A stretch of 64,000 nt of DNA from Peromyscus leucopus (taxonomy: Eukaryota; Chordata; Mammalia; Rodentia; Cricetidae), in NCBI RefSeq assembly GCF_004664715.2, contig NC_051070.1, positions 39,830,456 to 39,894,455 on the forward strand, read 5' to 3'. This document shows, one piece after another, positions 1 through 12,636 of the stretch (within the stretch, counting starts at the first letter, position 1; each line of letters begins with the position of its first letter). Under the pieces are notes generated by a model. That model did no database searches. It was not told where the DNA came from and saw only the letters and a list, made by a program, of their open reading frames with translations. A program made the translations under genes and the position numbers.

Positions 1-659
1 GTTAGGATTCTGATTATACCATGATTCCTCATTCTTGAAGGTATTTAATTTAACTGTGATTTTGAAAGGGGCTCAGAGCTGAAAATTTTTGAACTTTAAA
101 ATAAGATTTTGGACTTTGAGAGAAATTGGATATTCTAAAAAGGACTGAATTTTTTAGTATGCTCGAAAATGGAAAGACTGTGGGATTTTGAAAGTTTTTT
201 ATGCTTTTAAAGTAAGAATTTAGGGATTATTAAGAAAGGAAAGATGTGGCTCACTAGTGATGTGTTTGTGTGTCAAGTTGAAAAGGGGTCAGTTGTATTG
301 GCTAGTCTTATATCAGTTTGACACACAAACTAGAGTTATCTGATAGGAGAGGATCTCAATTGATAAAATGCTTCCATGGGATTCAGCAGTAAGGAATTTT
401 CTTAATTATTGATTGGTGGAGAAGGGCCCATCTCATTGCAGGTAGTTCCAACTCTGGGCTGGTGGTCCTGAGTTCTATAAGAAAGCAGGCAGAGCAAGTC
501 ATGAGGAACAATCCAAAAAGCAGCACCTCTCCATGTCCTTTGCTTATATCCTGTTTCTAGGTTCTTGACCTGTCTGAATTCCTGTCCTGATATTCTTCAG
601 TAGTAATAGTGATATGTAATTATATGCCAAATAAACTCTTTCTACTCCAACTTGCCTTT
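1..659 (+). repeat. Rodent interspersed repeat, LTR/ERVL-like, unnamed
   Basis: From about 260 the text (a cassette on a TTGACACACAAACTAGAG-type line, then AAGAAAGCAGGCAGAGCAAG, ending near CCAACTTGCC) matches in layout the block at 15,408-15,895, so it is a dispersed family. The AT-rich 1-250 part resembles internal sequence of the same type of element. It stops exactly where the MaLR LTR at 660 begins, suggesting the LTR landed in it. Family name not known to me; no coding capacity. Confidence 0.4.
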
Positions 660-1013
660 TGTCTTAGTTAGGGTTTCTATAGCTATGAAGACACACCATG
701 ACCACAGAAACTCTTATGGAGGAAAGCATTTAATGGGGTGGCTTATAGTTCAAAGGTTTATTCCTTTATCATAAGGGTGGGACATGGTAGTGTGCAAGCA
801 GACATAGTGCTGAGAGGTAGCTGAGGGTTCTTAAACTTGTGCAGAAAACAAAAAGTAGTCTGAGTAATTGGGCATGGCTTGAGCATATATGAGACCTCAA
901 AGCCTGCCTCCATAGTGACACACTTCCTCCTAAATGGCCATACCTCCTCCAATAATGCCATATCTAATAATAGTGCTACTCTCTCTGGGGTCCATTTTTT
1001 TTAAACCACCACA
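660..1013 (-). mobile_element. MaLR (MT-type) LTR, 3' LTR of a minus-strand element
   Basis: On the minus strand it begins TGTGGTGGTTTAAA and ends AACTAAGACA, the TG...CA ends of rodent MaLR LTRs, with the usual inner text (GGAGGAAGTGTGTCACTATG, GCTCAAGCCATGCCC). It is followed on the plus side by internal sequence and, about 1.8 kb further, a primer site and the start of a second LTR, so I read it as the 3' LTR. No target-site duplication seen. Confidence 0.65.
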
Positions 1014-1584
1014 TTACACTCCCTGTTCCCTGACATCTTATAATAATATCATAATGTAAAAATGCGTGCAGTCCAACTTCAAAGTCCTCATAATTTATCA
1101 GAGTCTCAAACTTATTTAAAAGTTTAAAGTTCTCAGTCTGTTCTGATATTCATGCAATCTCTTTAACTGTAATGCCCTATAGAATCAAAATAAAAAAGCA
1201 AATCATATACTATTAATATATAGTGGCAAAGGATATACATTATCATTCTAATATGTATGAAAGCAAGCATAGGAGGAAATACTGCAACCAAGCAAGACTG
1301 AAAACCAACTGGGCAAACTCCATACTTTGCATCTTAATGTTTGATGTCAAAATGCTCTTCAGATCTTCATTTCCTTTCAGCTCTGTCAACTGCAACATGC
1401 TTCTTTCTCTTGGCCTAATTCCACTTCCTGATAGAAGATTTCCTTGGCAGGTATCCCAAAGCTCTGGCATCTGCAGCATCTTGGGGTCTCCAATAAAATC
1501 TGTGTTTCAGCTTTACAGTTTTATACAATACCACTCTAGGCCTCCATTCAAGAATGTTACTGACACATGCCTCATCTCAGAGGC

Positions 1585-1934
1585 TGTAGCTTGAAGTTGT
1601 CCTGTGTCCTGCCCAGTCCAACACACAGAAGCTTATATTAATTATAACTCCTTGGCCAGTAGCCCAGGCTTATTACTGACTAGTTCTTACACTTAAATTA
1701 AAGTCTTATGTGTGTTTAGCCACGGGCTTGGTACCTTTTCTCAGTTCTGCCTTTTCATCTTGCTTCCTCTGTGTCTGGTTGGTGACTCCTGACTCAACCT
1801 TCCTCTTCCCAGAATTCTCTGTATGTGCTTATCCCACCTATCCTTCCTGCCTGGCTACTGGTCAATCAGTGTTTTATTTATCAACCAATCAGAGCAACAC
1901 ATATTCACAGCACAGAGAACAACATCCCAAAGCA
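1585..1934 (-). mobile_element. Solo class II ERV LTR, family 'C', 350 bp
   Basis: Begins TGTAGC and ends AGCA on the plus strand, with a perfect 6-bp duplication AGAGGC at 1,579-1,584 and 1,935-1,940. Six-bp duplications are typical of class II (ERVK) integration. Shares the GATTGGTTGATAAATAAAAC-type core (minus strand) with copies at 21,234, 28,245 and 50,811. No internal sequence, so a solo LTR left by LTR-LTR recombination. Confidence 0.85.
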
Positions 1935-2120
1935 AGAGGCTCTCCTTAGTTGTGGAGGCAAATTCCATAGACCCTTTCTTCTATCCTTAACTCTAAAGCC
2001 AGAACCATATAGCCCAAGCTTTCAAGTGCTTCTCTTGCTGGGGCTGATACATATCACCCCCATTCAATTACACTTTCACAAGCTTTCTGCTTTCAATGTT
2101 TACCTTCACTACCTAAACTT

Positions 2121-2222
2121 GGCTATCCTGAAACTGGAACTGTAGACCAGGCTGGCCTCAAACTCAGAGATCTACCAGCCTTTGCCTTCTGAGTGCTGGA
2201 ATTAAAGACATGCACAACACCC
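2121..2222 (-). mobile_element. B1 SINE fragment, diverged
   Basis: Minus-strand B1 text: GTAGACCAGGCTGGCCTCAA, CTCAGAGATCTACC, GAGTGCTGGAATTAAAG. Only part of the element is present and it is diverged. Confidence 0.7.
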
Positions 2223-2811
2223 CTCTCTAAGATTTTCCTTAATTCTTTTCACAATTTGGAAATTTAGCTGGTTAGGATCTTGCCCTGGGTTACCATTCCC
2301 TTTATTCCATTTCTTAATCTGTTTATCACCTTGAATATAGGACTTTAGCTCCATTCCCCTTACTGGTGCTCCTTTTCTCCTCCAGTTTTACCTTTGGTAA
2401 TTTATGCTGCTTAGCTTGCTCCTTTTCATTATACATCTTCAATAGAGTTACCACTAATAGCCACATGACAGTCCATGCTAGGCTGTTTTGAGATTTCTTC
2501 TGCAAATGGAATTAATCCAAAACTCTTCACTTTAGTCCCAGGCAGGCTCTTTGGAAAAGGGCAAAATCAGTCACTTTCTTCACCAGGACATAACAGGACT
2601 TGTCTCTAGGCCACATACTGTCATTCTTCTCCTCTGAAACCTCTTGATCCAGGTACCCACAGATCAAATCACACTCACTACCACTGTCTTCCATGCTCCT
2701 AATAGGATGGCCCACTAAATAGCACTTAATGCACTCAGTGCTTTCCTAACCCAAACTCCCATTGTCCACATTATTCCAAAAAAACACATGGTCTGTCCTA
2801 TCACAGCAATA

Positions 2812-2828
2812 CCCCACTCCTGGTACCA
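2812..2828 (-). other. Primer-binding site, tRNA-Leu type (MaLR)
   Basis: Minus strand reads TGGTACCAGGAGTGGGG, complementary to a tRNA-Leu 3' end, three bases from the LTR end. tRNA-Leu priming is the norm for ERVL/MaLR, which supports the family call. Confidence 0.65.
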
Positions 2829-2831
2829 GTT

Positions 2832-2875
2832 TGTATTAGTTAGGGTTTCTATGGTTGCAACAAAACACCATTGTA
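2832..2875 (-). mobile_element. MaLR 5' LTR remnant
   Basis: TGTATTAGTTAGGGTTTC is the end of a MaLR LTR just beyond the primer site. Only about 45 bp remain before unrelated sequence, so the 5' LTR is truncated. Confidence 0.55.
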
Positions 2876-3326
2876 CGTATGAGCCTGTTCTTATTTACTA
2901 AGCCCTGATCACCTGATATGGCTTCGAGAAATGAAATCAGACAATGTTGAGGGGCCACAGCACAACTGAGGCAGTTGCAATTTTATTGAGAGTGACCAGA
3001 CTTTTTGTACCTTTAGAAAAAACAGAAGTTAATGGCAATCAACAGGATCAATACGGTTGTAGTAGCCAGGATATAGTGAAATTTGCAAGTCATAAACGGT
3101 ACAGAAAATTAAAGGCTAAGACCAATTATCCTGTCACGTTTCCATGTTTTCTGGACTACTAAAGGAACATACAGAGAAACACAAAGTGGCCTGGACATCT
3201 CACTACCTGAGGCAGTGCATCAGTCTCTCAGGAACTGGAAGGCACATAGTGCTGCAGAAGCCATGGCTTCTAACCTGAAAAACCCATGATTGATGCTTCT
3301 CCAAAAAAAAAAAAAAGATATCCAAT
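2876..3326. other. No gene seen
   Basis: A 72-codon open frame (2,944-3,162) has no recognisable domain. The stretch lies between MaLR pieces and may be more decayed retroelement. An A-rich run sits at 3,302-3,316. Confidence 0.4.
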
Positions 3327-3851
3327 TGTGGTGGTATTGTGTTCCCCAAAATATTGTGTACTCTAATAAATTTATCTGGGGTCAGAGAACAGACAGCCAC
3401 TAAATACAAAGGCTAGAAAATGGTGGCACTCACACCTTTAATCCTAGCATTCCAGAGATAGAAATCCCTCTGGATCTCTGTGAGTTCAAGCCACATTGGA
3501 AATAGCCAAGCATGGTGACACACGCTTTAATCCAGAAAGCCAGCCTTTAATCCAAGGGAGTGTTGGTAGAAAGCAGAAAGATATATAAGGCGTGAGGACC
3601 AAAAACTAGAAGCTTTTGGTTGGTTAAGCATTTGGCTGGTTAAGCATTCAGGCTTTTAAGCAGTAATTCAGCTGAGACCTATTCCGGATGAGGACACAGA
3701 GGCCTCCAGTCTGAGGAGACAAGACCAGCTGAGGATCCGGCGAGGTGAGATAGCTGTGGTTTGTTCTGTCTCTCTGATCTACCAGCATGGACCCCAATAA
3801 CTCTCCCCAGGTTTGATTTTATTAATAAGAACTTTTAAGATTCCTGCTACA
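3327..3851 (+). mobile_element. Solo class II ERV LTR, family 'A', 525 bp, with B1-like segments
   Basis: Begins TGTGGTGGTATTGTG and ends CCTGCTACA, flanked by a perfect 6-bp duplication TCCAAT (3,321-3,326 and 3,852-3,857). Inside are two B1-like stretches in the same direction (ACACCTTTAATCCTAGC ... GATCTCTGTGAGTTCAAG and ACACACGCTTTAATCC). There is a TATA-like GATATATAAGG near 3,580 and TTATTAATAAGAAC before the end. It is the most intact of six related copies here. The family name is not certain. Confidence 0.85.
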
Positions 3852-3857
3852 TCCAAT

Positions 3858-4945
3858 ATTTTAAAAGTTCAAACATTTCATCTGTGGGCTCCTTTAAAAT
3901 GAAAATTAAATTAAATACCATCTTCAAGAGGGAAAAACTAGGGTACAGTTACAATCTAAACCATGAAAACTAAACTACAACAATATGAATATCCAATTAT
4001 CTGGGATTTACTCTCCATCTTGTAGACTCCTCCAAAGGACTTAGGACACTTCTCCAGCTCTTCTCTTGGCAGAATACACAATCTCTTTTCTTGGCAGAAT
4101 ACACAATCTGCCTTCCAGGCTCCAGCTTGTCTCCACTCCACTACTATTGCTGTTCTTTGTAGTCATGTCATATTATTATCATCTCCAAAACACTGGAGAT
4201 GTCCTCTCCAAAACATTGGGTCTTCTGCTGCAACTGGGCTATACTTTCTGCAATATCCTCCTATAGATTCTCTTCGTGGTGCCAAGTTTTACCTTCTTTG
4301 CATGACCCCTTCAGTTCTGGGCCTTCAACTGCCACTGAGGCTGCACCTTTATCAATGGCCTCTCCAGACTTCTCACAGTATCAAGCGTTAGCTTCTCTCC
4401 ATGACCTCCTCATGTCTTCAAAACCAGTACCACTCTTACACAATAACAAGTCCAGGTTCTGACATGAGATACAACCTTGGCCATCTCTGGAACACAGCTT
4501 CCCTGTCCTTTTAGGAAACACTTCCTAGAAGATTTCACTGTGGTGATGCTCATCTCTTCTTAATCAGCACTAATTTCTTAACTCCAATTGACCAGCACCA
4601 AGTACCCCAACAAAGCAAAGTTTTGCTTTAATAGCTCTGATACCTAGTTAATCACAGCCAATTATTCAGCCCCAGCTAAGCTCAACCACAGAATCTTAAT
4701 TCAAAATAAACAATTGGCCCGGATAGAGTCTTAAAACTTCCCTCTGAAATTTAACAAGCCAGGACTCCAACCTATGCACTGCTCTTAACATTCTTATCTT
4801 CCAAATGTCCAAAGAATATCCCACAGAGTTAGTTCTTAATACTCAATGGATTTTCTAGCCTAAAGTTCCAAAGTCCTTCCACAATCCTCCCCAAAATATG
4901 GTGAGGTCTGTCACAGCAATACCCTAGTCTCTGGTCCCATCTTCT
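3858..4945 (-). mobile_element. Second MaLR internal remnant
   Basis: Minus-strand MaLR internal text continues after the solo LTR and ends, like the first copy, with CACAGCAATACC and a decayed primer-site region (CTCTGGTCCCATCTT). No coding frame. Confidence 0.5.
4064..4109. repeat. Tandem duplication, period 25 bp
   Basis: TCTTGGCAGAATACACAATC occurs at 4,064 and again at 4,089 within the MaLR internal region. Confidence 0.85.
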
Positions 4946-4948
4946 GTT

Positions 4949-5110
4949 TGTATTATTGTGCAGAGATGACCAAGGTAACTCCTATAAGAAACATTTAATG
5001 GGGTGGCTTACAGTTCAGAGGTTCAGTCCATTATCATCATGGTGGGATATGGCAGCATGCAGGCAGACATGATACTGGAGAGGTAGCTGCAATAGAAACC
5101 CTAGCAAAAC
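4949..5110 (-). mobile_element. MaLR 5' LTR fragment
   Basis: Begins TGTATTATTG and carries LTR text (AACATTTAATGGGGTGGC, CCATTATCATCATGGTGGGA, GGCAGCATGCAGGCAGACAT) like the LTR at 660-1,013. Truncated near 5,110. Confidence 0.55.
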
Positions 5111-5149
5111 CCTAATAAGTCAGTGACACATATGCATGTACACATATGT

Positions 5150-5290
5150 CTATTATTAATTACTGATTAAAGAGAAAGGAAGAAGAGGACATAAATTTGG
5201 TGGTGGGATTTGGGAGTGAATCTTGGAGAAACTGGAGTGAAGTTAGATATAATTTAAATACATTTTACTCATCTCCTAAAATAATAGGTT
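5150..5290 (+). mobile_element. L1 3' end fragment
   Basis: Purine-rich text followed by AATACATTTTACTCATC, as in old rodent L1 3' UTRs. Short and diverged. Confidence 0.4.
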
Positions 5291-5842
5291 TTTGATATTA
5301 GACTTGTAAATTTCAGGCCAGCTAGGGCTATATAATGGAATGCTGCGTCACCCCTCCACACACCTAAAGACTTGTGAATGTAAGAAGGAAAATATGAAAA
5401 ACAGGGAAAATTTTAGTACCTATGTTAAAGTCACCATGACAGACAGTGTTTATTTTACCCAACTCCTTGGTGACTGATGTGGAATTTGTATATTTATTGG
5501 GAGACTACAGGCTACAGAAATTGTGGATTCCTTCTTCCCAGGTTAGTGGCTGCACTATGACTGGCTTAACACTAGATGGTAAATATGTATTACAATTTTG
5601 ATTAATTTGACTTTAAAGGGAATTTATGTTTTAAAGAATATAAAGAAAATATCCATTTCTAGAAGATATCTATTGTTTTGTTCTTAAGACCTTTCTTTGT
5701 GACAATAAAGTGTTTTTTAATCATTTATATTATAATATATATATTAATCATTATATTATGTGTAGGAGTCTTTTGCTTGCATCTGTGTATTTGCAGCATC
5801 TCTGCACCTGATGCTCATGAAGGGCAGAAGAAGATGTTGTAT
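5291..5842. other. No gene seen
   Basis: AT-rich unique-looking DNA; short frames only. Confidence 0.5.
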
Positions 5843-5925
5843 CTCTTCGTGGTGCCAAGTTTCACCTTCTTTGCATGACCCCTTCAGTTCTGGGACTTCA
5901 ACTGCCACTGAGGCTGCACCTTTAT
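5843..5925 (-). repeat. Detached 83-bp piece of MaLR internal sequence
   Basis: Matches 4,270-4,352 at 81 of 83 positions by eye, in the same orientation, but its flanks are unrelated. Confidence 0.8.
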
Positions 5926-7759
5926 GGAACTAGAGTTATAGATGGCTATTTGATATCCATGTCGTTGCAGGAAAACAAACCAAGGTCCTCTTAACTACAG
6001 AGACATCTTTCCACCCCTATCAATGAACTGGTTTACTAAATTTTTGTAGCTCTGAAAAATATACGATTAAAATACAATAAATATGAGAGACACTTAAAAT
6101 TTTTGAAAGACTGTAAAAGTAAAAAATGTTTGGTTTTGATGATATGAACAAAAAGAGAGCATGCATATTCTGAATTTTATTTTTTAATTTGAAGTTCTTG
6201 ATGTATGGGTGTGATGTCCCAACACAGTTATACAATACATAGGGATTAGCTCAGTATAATTAGCATGACCATCAATTTCTTGTTTTATTTTGAATGCAAA
6301 TGAAATACTTTATACTAGCAATTTTTAAAAGCCCAATGAAGTATTATTAACTGCATATTAAACACAATCATAGGCACTCATGCACTGTCTACTATACTTT
6401 GAGTTAATATTTTTGAAACAAAATTAATTGAAATGATCCTGCACACTAATAGATGTATCCCTAAAAATAGTAAGTGAATATTTTAATTTTTAATTATTTC
6501 TATATTTTTATTTTTTTAACACTTTCTAAATGTCATGGGGTGTATTTACAAAGCAATAACATATCAAATTATACAACCTTTTTTTCTCCTTTGAGAAATA
6601 ACCAATATCCCTCATAAGTGGCAGAAGACAACTAGACTTATGTTTCCATTAACTCTTAATTTATATTTAAAAATTACTAATTCAGAATTATAGCTTTCAT
6701 GAATCACATATATGGCTAGACTAGAATATTTTTTAAAGTTTTTAGATAATTGAACCTATTCTTGCTTACCATAAATTTTTGTATGAAGCAATAATAAAAA
6801 TTACTTATTTTTCTATGTGGAAAATGAAGCCTGTGTAGTTGTAAAAGATATTCACTGACCTTCTGTTTCTAAGGCACTCTTTCATTAATCTTCTCCATCC
6901 ACTGTAAATAGGATTCATCCATTATTCTAAGTTTCCACATTCCAAAGTATAAAATGTCAAAAAGTGTTTAACCTCAGAAGCATGAGCAAGAACATTCAGT
7001 TCCTCAGTTTATGCTTTCAGAATTCCTTATGACTTCCAGCTCTTCCTAGGAAACTCTCACAAAATCTGCAAGGATAATAAGACTGCTGAAGAGACCATGA
7101 TATATTTTTATTTTGGTTTAATTTCCCTGTAATAAGTATTACTTTTCATGTAAATTTCACATTCTTGGTATGTTTCTAGTTCTAACTTTCTTCAATATGG
7201 AATGTTTAAAAAGGTTTTTTTTCAAGTTTAATACAAACTTGTCATCCACAACTATGCTACCATTCTATATTAACAGTGAATATTGCTCTGAGGCTAGACA
7301 CCATAAGGTGTCTTGAAATCCTTCAGGGCCCAGGAAAAGAGTCAAGGACCCTGTCTTCTGTTGAGAAGCTGCTTTTATCATTGACCTGTCATAGTGCAGT
7401 TCACCCCCATTGATCGATTTATTTACCTGTTGTAAGATAGCATTTTAGTGAAGCCTCATTTACTGGCTTTTACAGTCTCCTTAAATAATATTTTGATACA
7501 AACTTGAGTTTTCATAAAGATCAAAAATATTTAAAAAGTTTAAATAACCAATACACATGCAATGGGTCCATGTAATTATTTCTCCTTAGTATGTCTCATT
7601 CACTATACATTTCCTCAGGATCCTAACTAGCTATTTATAATGTCTTTCTGTGTCATAAGTGCAGTAACTATTTAAATAAATATTGTTACATTCAGAATAT
7701 TTAAAAATCTTCTAACTACATTTATTTTTCCAAAAGGTGTGTGCATGCATGTGTGCATA
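5926..7759. other. AT-rich, no gene seen
   Basis: No repeat or coding frame recognised. Confidence 0.5.

Positions 7760-7846
<87 letters not shown>
7760..7846. repeat. Compound (CT)n-(GT)n microsatellite
   Basis: A CT run (one TTT interruption) passes directly into GT. It generates a low-complexity minus-strand frame of alternating His-Thr and Arg-Glu that is not a gene. Confidence 0.95.
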
Positions 7847-7851
<5 letters not shown>

Positions 7852-9093
7852 GAGACACCTATAGAAAGTGCTTTTTCCTACTACCACATGGGTTTTAGAG
7901 ATCCTACTCAGATCACCAGGCTTTATGAGATGTGTGATCTGTCTCATTGGCCCCAGCCAGGAAATTTTAATATATAAAATGCATTTCTGATTTTTAATTA
8001 AAAACAAATTTCTAATTAAATTTACAAGCTTAAAATAAGTGCAATTAAACTCTCCCTTTACTTTCCTAAGAAAATCACTGATTCTTGATATCTATATATA
8101 CCTAAAAGTAGATATATTGTACTAAATACAAAATCCAATGAAAATATTTCATCGTCATAGAATGATCCTATTCATTTAATCTGCTATGAGTTTAATGGAG
8201 TCAAGCTATTTTGGGCATCTCACAGAATGAACTGTTTCTTGACTACTAAATGAAATCCTGATATTCTGTCTATAAGACACAAGCAGCATTCACAGTGTAA
8301 TTTTCCTTTTTGACTCTGTATCACATGATTGCTTTCAGTCTGCTTTAGATAGAGTGCTTGCTTCTGGGGACATGGATTCTCAACTGAAGAGAGCAAAAAA
8401 AAAAAAAGATGAACTGCAGAATCGTTTGGAATTACAAAAAATAAAATAAATAAAGGAAAGAAAGAAATTTAAAGACAAATAGTGATTCTCCCATAATATA
8501 TATTATGTCAATAAAATAGCATAATAATATAATATATAAATCCTGATCTTATTTCTACTTTTAATTTTACATTAGACTCCTTTGAATAACATTTAAGTCA
8601 AGCATTAATTTTTTTTTATGCTTCTTCACTATATTTTGTATTAGCTACCCCTTTGGGTTTTATAACAAGGTATTTATCTCTTAGGTTCTTAGGCTAAAAC
8701 AACTCCACTCTTAATATCCTTCTTCATAACAATTAACTACCTTTAAAAATGTGTCCTTATGTGTTAAGGTTTAGAAGAATTGCATCTTCTTCAAGAAGAC
8801 ACAACTAACCTTCCTGAGATGTACTTTTTATATGTCTTAATAAAAAATGAGGCTGTTCAAAGTGTGTATTATTTCCCTACATTTGTATAGATTTTTTTGG
8901 GGAAATATGTTTTCGTACTATTAATTATAAGTATGATTTTCCATTATATTTTTCATTATCTGTTGTATTCTAAGGAATTGACATTAGGTAGAAATTTAAT
9001 AGCCATTTAATGAAAACACACTGATCAAAAAATTCTTTTATTTTCCTTACATATTTTACTCACTGTTCATAAAATATTGAAAAGAAAGATTAA
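7847..9093. other. AT-rich, no gene seen
   Basis: A 13-bp A run near 8,395; otherwise nothing recognised. Confidence 0.5.
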
Positions 9094-9256
9094 AGTCAGG
9101 TGTGGTGGCACAATCCTTCAATCCTGGCCCCAGAGGCAGAGATAGTTATATCTCTCTGAGTTTGAGATCAGACTGGTCTATAAAGTGAGTTACATGACAT
9201 CCAAAGAAATCCTGTCATGAAACCCCTCCCCCATAAAAACAAGGAAGAAAAAAAGG
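9094..9256 (+). mobile_element. B1 SINE, diverged
   Basis: Reads CAGGTGTGGTGGCACAATCC ... AGTTTGAGATCAGACTGGTC ... then an A-rich tail (ACAAGGAAGAAAAAAAGG). Many substitutions, so old. Confidence 0.8.
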
Positions 9257-12049
9257 TTAAGGATATGTTTGCTGCTAAATGCTCATGAGTTTTAATTTAA
9301 AATAGAATAATTGAGAATAATATAATTTTTGTATTGTCAGGGTGAATTAGTGAACAGTAAAATGCTAAATAGAAATATGGTGACAATGATTTAAAAATCT
9401 AACAAAGATGAATGATATAAAATTTTAAGAGGTTACTGGACAAAATAAAAACAATACAAATCATCTATTGGTAATATTTTCTTGAAATCTAGTTTCAAAT
9501 AATTCTTATTGTACAGTAGAGAAACAGCAAGTTCACATAATTTTTTGAGGTATAGCAATAGCTACACTGAAAAAGAAATACAGAAGAAAACAAATTCAGT
9601 ACAATTTTTCTAATTCTTATTAGCACATAGCTTTACATTCACATTGATTTAACTCTTCTTTGTTTTACAATTAATGTAATATTGTTATCTATTATCCCTT
9701 ATCATTTTCACATAAAAAAAGGAAAGAGATCTTGCTTTACTGAATTAGAAGTCTAGGTGAAATTGTAAAGTGTGGGGTAGTACGATTTCTGGTTTGTGAA
9801 AACAGTTATAGAAGATTATTTTAATTGTATATCTGCATAAAATCATCCTGTCATCTGTTCTATTTCTCAGTATTACTCAGAGATGAATACTTATGAATAT
9901 TTAAAGAGAAATGCTGCTTTAATTGCTGCTATTGTAGATAAAAATAAATAAAAGAATTTTACTTGCAAATATGCCTCTATATCACTTAGACAATCATCTG
10001 TTTAAAATCAAACTATAAAAGCACATATGCATGCATATACTTAAGAATCAATATACTACATTAAGTATAATATGAAATTCAATGCGTATTCTTCAAAGTA
10101 TTTATCCTTTGCTTGCCTATTACATAAAATAACTTATGGATTTGCATTCACTAATTGATTATCAACTTGATAAAACCATTATTTTCAATTATACCATAAA
10201 CTACATTTGTGTTTTAAATTCTTACCTCATTGGTGCAATAACGAAGCTTTTAAACATGTTTATATTTATATCAGTATTTGTAATATATGCTGATTATTTG
10301 CTTTTTTAGAAATGTAATTCTGAAATTTAAGTAATAAATAAATTTGCGTTTTTGTCCCTTAACACCTTGCTATCTATGGGAAGTATACTCTGTTTTCTAC
10401 CATTTACTTGTAATAAAAAAATTAATGAAAATTAAGCATTTTGAATTTCAGGATACATAGTTGTGTAATCCAAATAAGAGTAAGTTTGAAACCTGAAAAT
10501 TGTTGTTTGATATTCCCAATCTCAGGTAAATTGGAAGTTTAAGTATGGAACATCCTTTGATTTAGAAATTACTCATCTAGAATGAAAAAGTAAAGTGAAA
10601 CAGAAACATTTATTTTCTATTTAATATTATGAGTAAATAATACTATTAGTAGAATCAAGATAAAAATATAGCACTTATTTAATATTTTATATTAACAATT
10701 TTCTAAAGTTATTTTGTAATAATTACATGTATGATAACATTTCAGCAGTTTTGTGGGATACAATATACACAGTACCACTGCTGTTATATAATTTTACTGC
10801 TCTTAACTACGTTAATATCGTTACCTATGAGGCACAATAGAAATATGTAAGACTGTTTTTCATGGATTATAAAGGCAAAGACATTTCATTCAGTAAATGG
10901 AATACTGATCTTGTTATTGTACAGTTCTAGGAATGTGTATGCAGAAAAGACAAAACATTTCTACCAAAAATAGACAAAAAGTTATATTGAGTACTGTCCT
11001 TGATGTAAGCATACATGTATGTGAATATCTATATTATAAACAAATGATATACATATATGTATGATCCAGCTCACTGAAACATAGGTTTTGGGCATGTAAT
11101 CTTTTATTATACTGTGTGATGAAATGGAAGGCAGATAAAGTATGTTTCCTGAGGGAAAAAAATTAGATACTATCATTGTTCAAAATATAAGGTCTGGCAG
11201 AACAATTGCTTGCTATTTTTATGTAAAGCAATTTTGGTTGCAATAACAACTTCTAGAAACATGATGCTTATTCAAGTTTAAGTAAAAAACAGAGTTTTGT
11301 TTAAAATAACTGACATTAGCTTTCCATTTCTTGTGATATATCTCAAAACAATTGTATTCAAATGGTGAAATTGACCATTCCTGTGAAATTAGACTTTTGG
11401 GTAAATGTTCCTATAATCATGCTTTAACAGACATTCAGAGATGGTGCTAATGAGTTTTTTAAGACATCTATCACTGTTGTTTTTAATGTTTCATTGCAAT
11501 ATATGGCAAATTATCTACCTATGTAGAAATGAGCATCTAATTTCTGAATGAGCATTATAAAACTTTGCAAACTCATATGTGTATATAAATTATCCACTCA
11601 ATATGCAACATGAATTTATGGATTTATTTAATTGTAACAGTATTTGAAAAGTTCAGATGTTTTGGACTTTGCTTTACAACTAAATTTTAAAGAAACTAGC
11701 AGTTGTTTAATTTTAGTATAACTTCCAATAATATTCTTCAGATGCCTGAAATAGACCATCCTTTTCACCTAAATGTTCATGAAGTTGAATTCTACTTAAA
11801 TAGTATTGTTAAAATAACATACCCCAAGATTCTGGTTGAAATAGCATGAAATGAAAAACCTTCTTTCCTAAGCAAGTGACTGAATGATGGTATCAAAGCA
11901 TATTGAACTTGGTCTTTGTAATAGCTCCTTTTTGATATTTGAAAATTATTCTAAAGACTGGTCAGAGGAGCTAGAAGAGAATCAATTACTTCCATTTTCT
12001 TAAATCAATATAATTACTGAATCTGTTCTAAATACTTATTCTTATACCC
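9257..12049. other. AT-rich, no gene seen
   Basis: About 2.8 kb of strongly AT-rich sequence without a recognisable repeat or coding frame. Confidence 0.5.
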
Positions 12050-12592
12050 ATAGATCACTTTTTATTAAAAAGCTTCATTTAATAGGATATGGAGACTCTT
12101 ACAGACACTCACATCTGATCAAAATGAAGAAATTTGGTTCTGGTAGCACCAACTGATACATCTACAATGCAAAACCTAAAAATAAAGCAAAGGGAAATCA
12201 CAGAATGGAGAGAAAGACAGTAGGAACCAGAACTCCTGCTAAATAGTGTCTTTTTGACATGATAGAAAACATAAATCAATTAATTATCAACAAAATGATT
12301 AGCTAAACAAGATATGAATAAGGATATCACCAGTAGACATGTTGATGTGGATAGAACAAATTTCACAAGGTTTCATATTTAGAAGAAGGGCTTATTGGCT
12401 TCGCAGAGATGGAGGAATACTTTTGCCAAGGAAAAGCTCTCCCTGATTTCCAGTGCATAGTGGTCAGCCACTAAATATGAACATATCAAGTAACATTAAA
12501 TGGATTAAAGAATAGCAGCTAACATGTGGATTGAGCAGGTTGAATTTATATGTTTAGGCATATATGTACATACATATATACATATATAAGGC

Positions 12593-12636
<44 letters not shown>

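Larger units (their letters stand above)
1014..2830 (-). mobile_element. MaLR internal region, non-coding and interrupted
   Basis: The interval between the 3' LTR and the primer-binding site. It has the typical MaLR internal text, for example CACAGCAATACCCCACTCC next to the primer site and GTCTTCCATGCTCCTAATAG upstream. It has no reading frame with recognisable gag or pol. A solo LTR (1,585-1,934) and a B1 fragment (2,121-2,222) are inserted in it. MaLR internal regions are normally non-coding, so this is expected decay, not a lost gene. Confidence 0.6.

Noticed and set aside
7672..8007. 111-codon minus-strand frame rich in His-Thr and Arg-Glu
   Set aside because: It is the translated GT/CT microsatellite.
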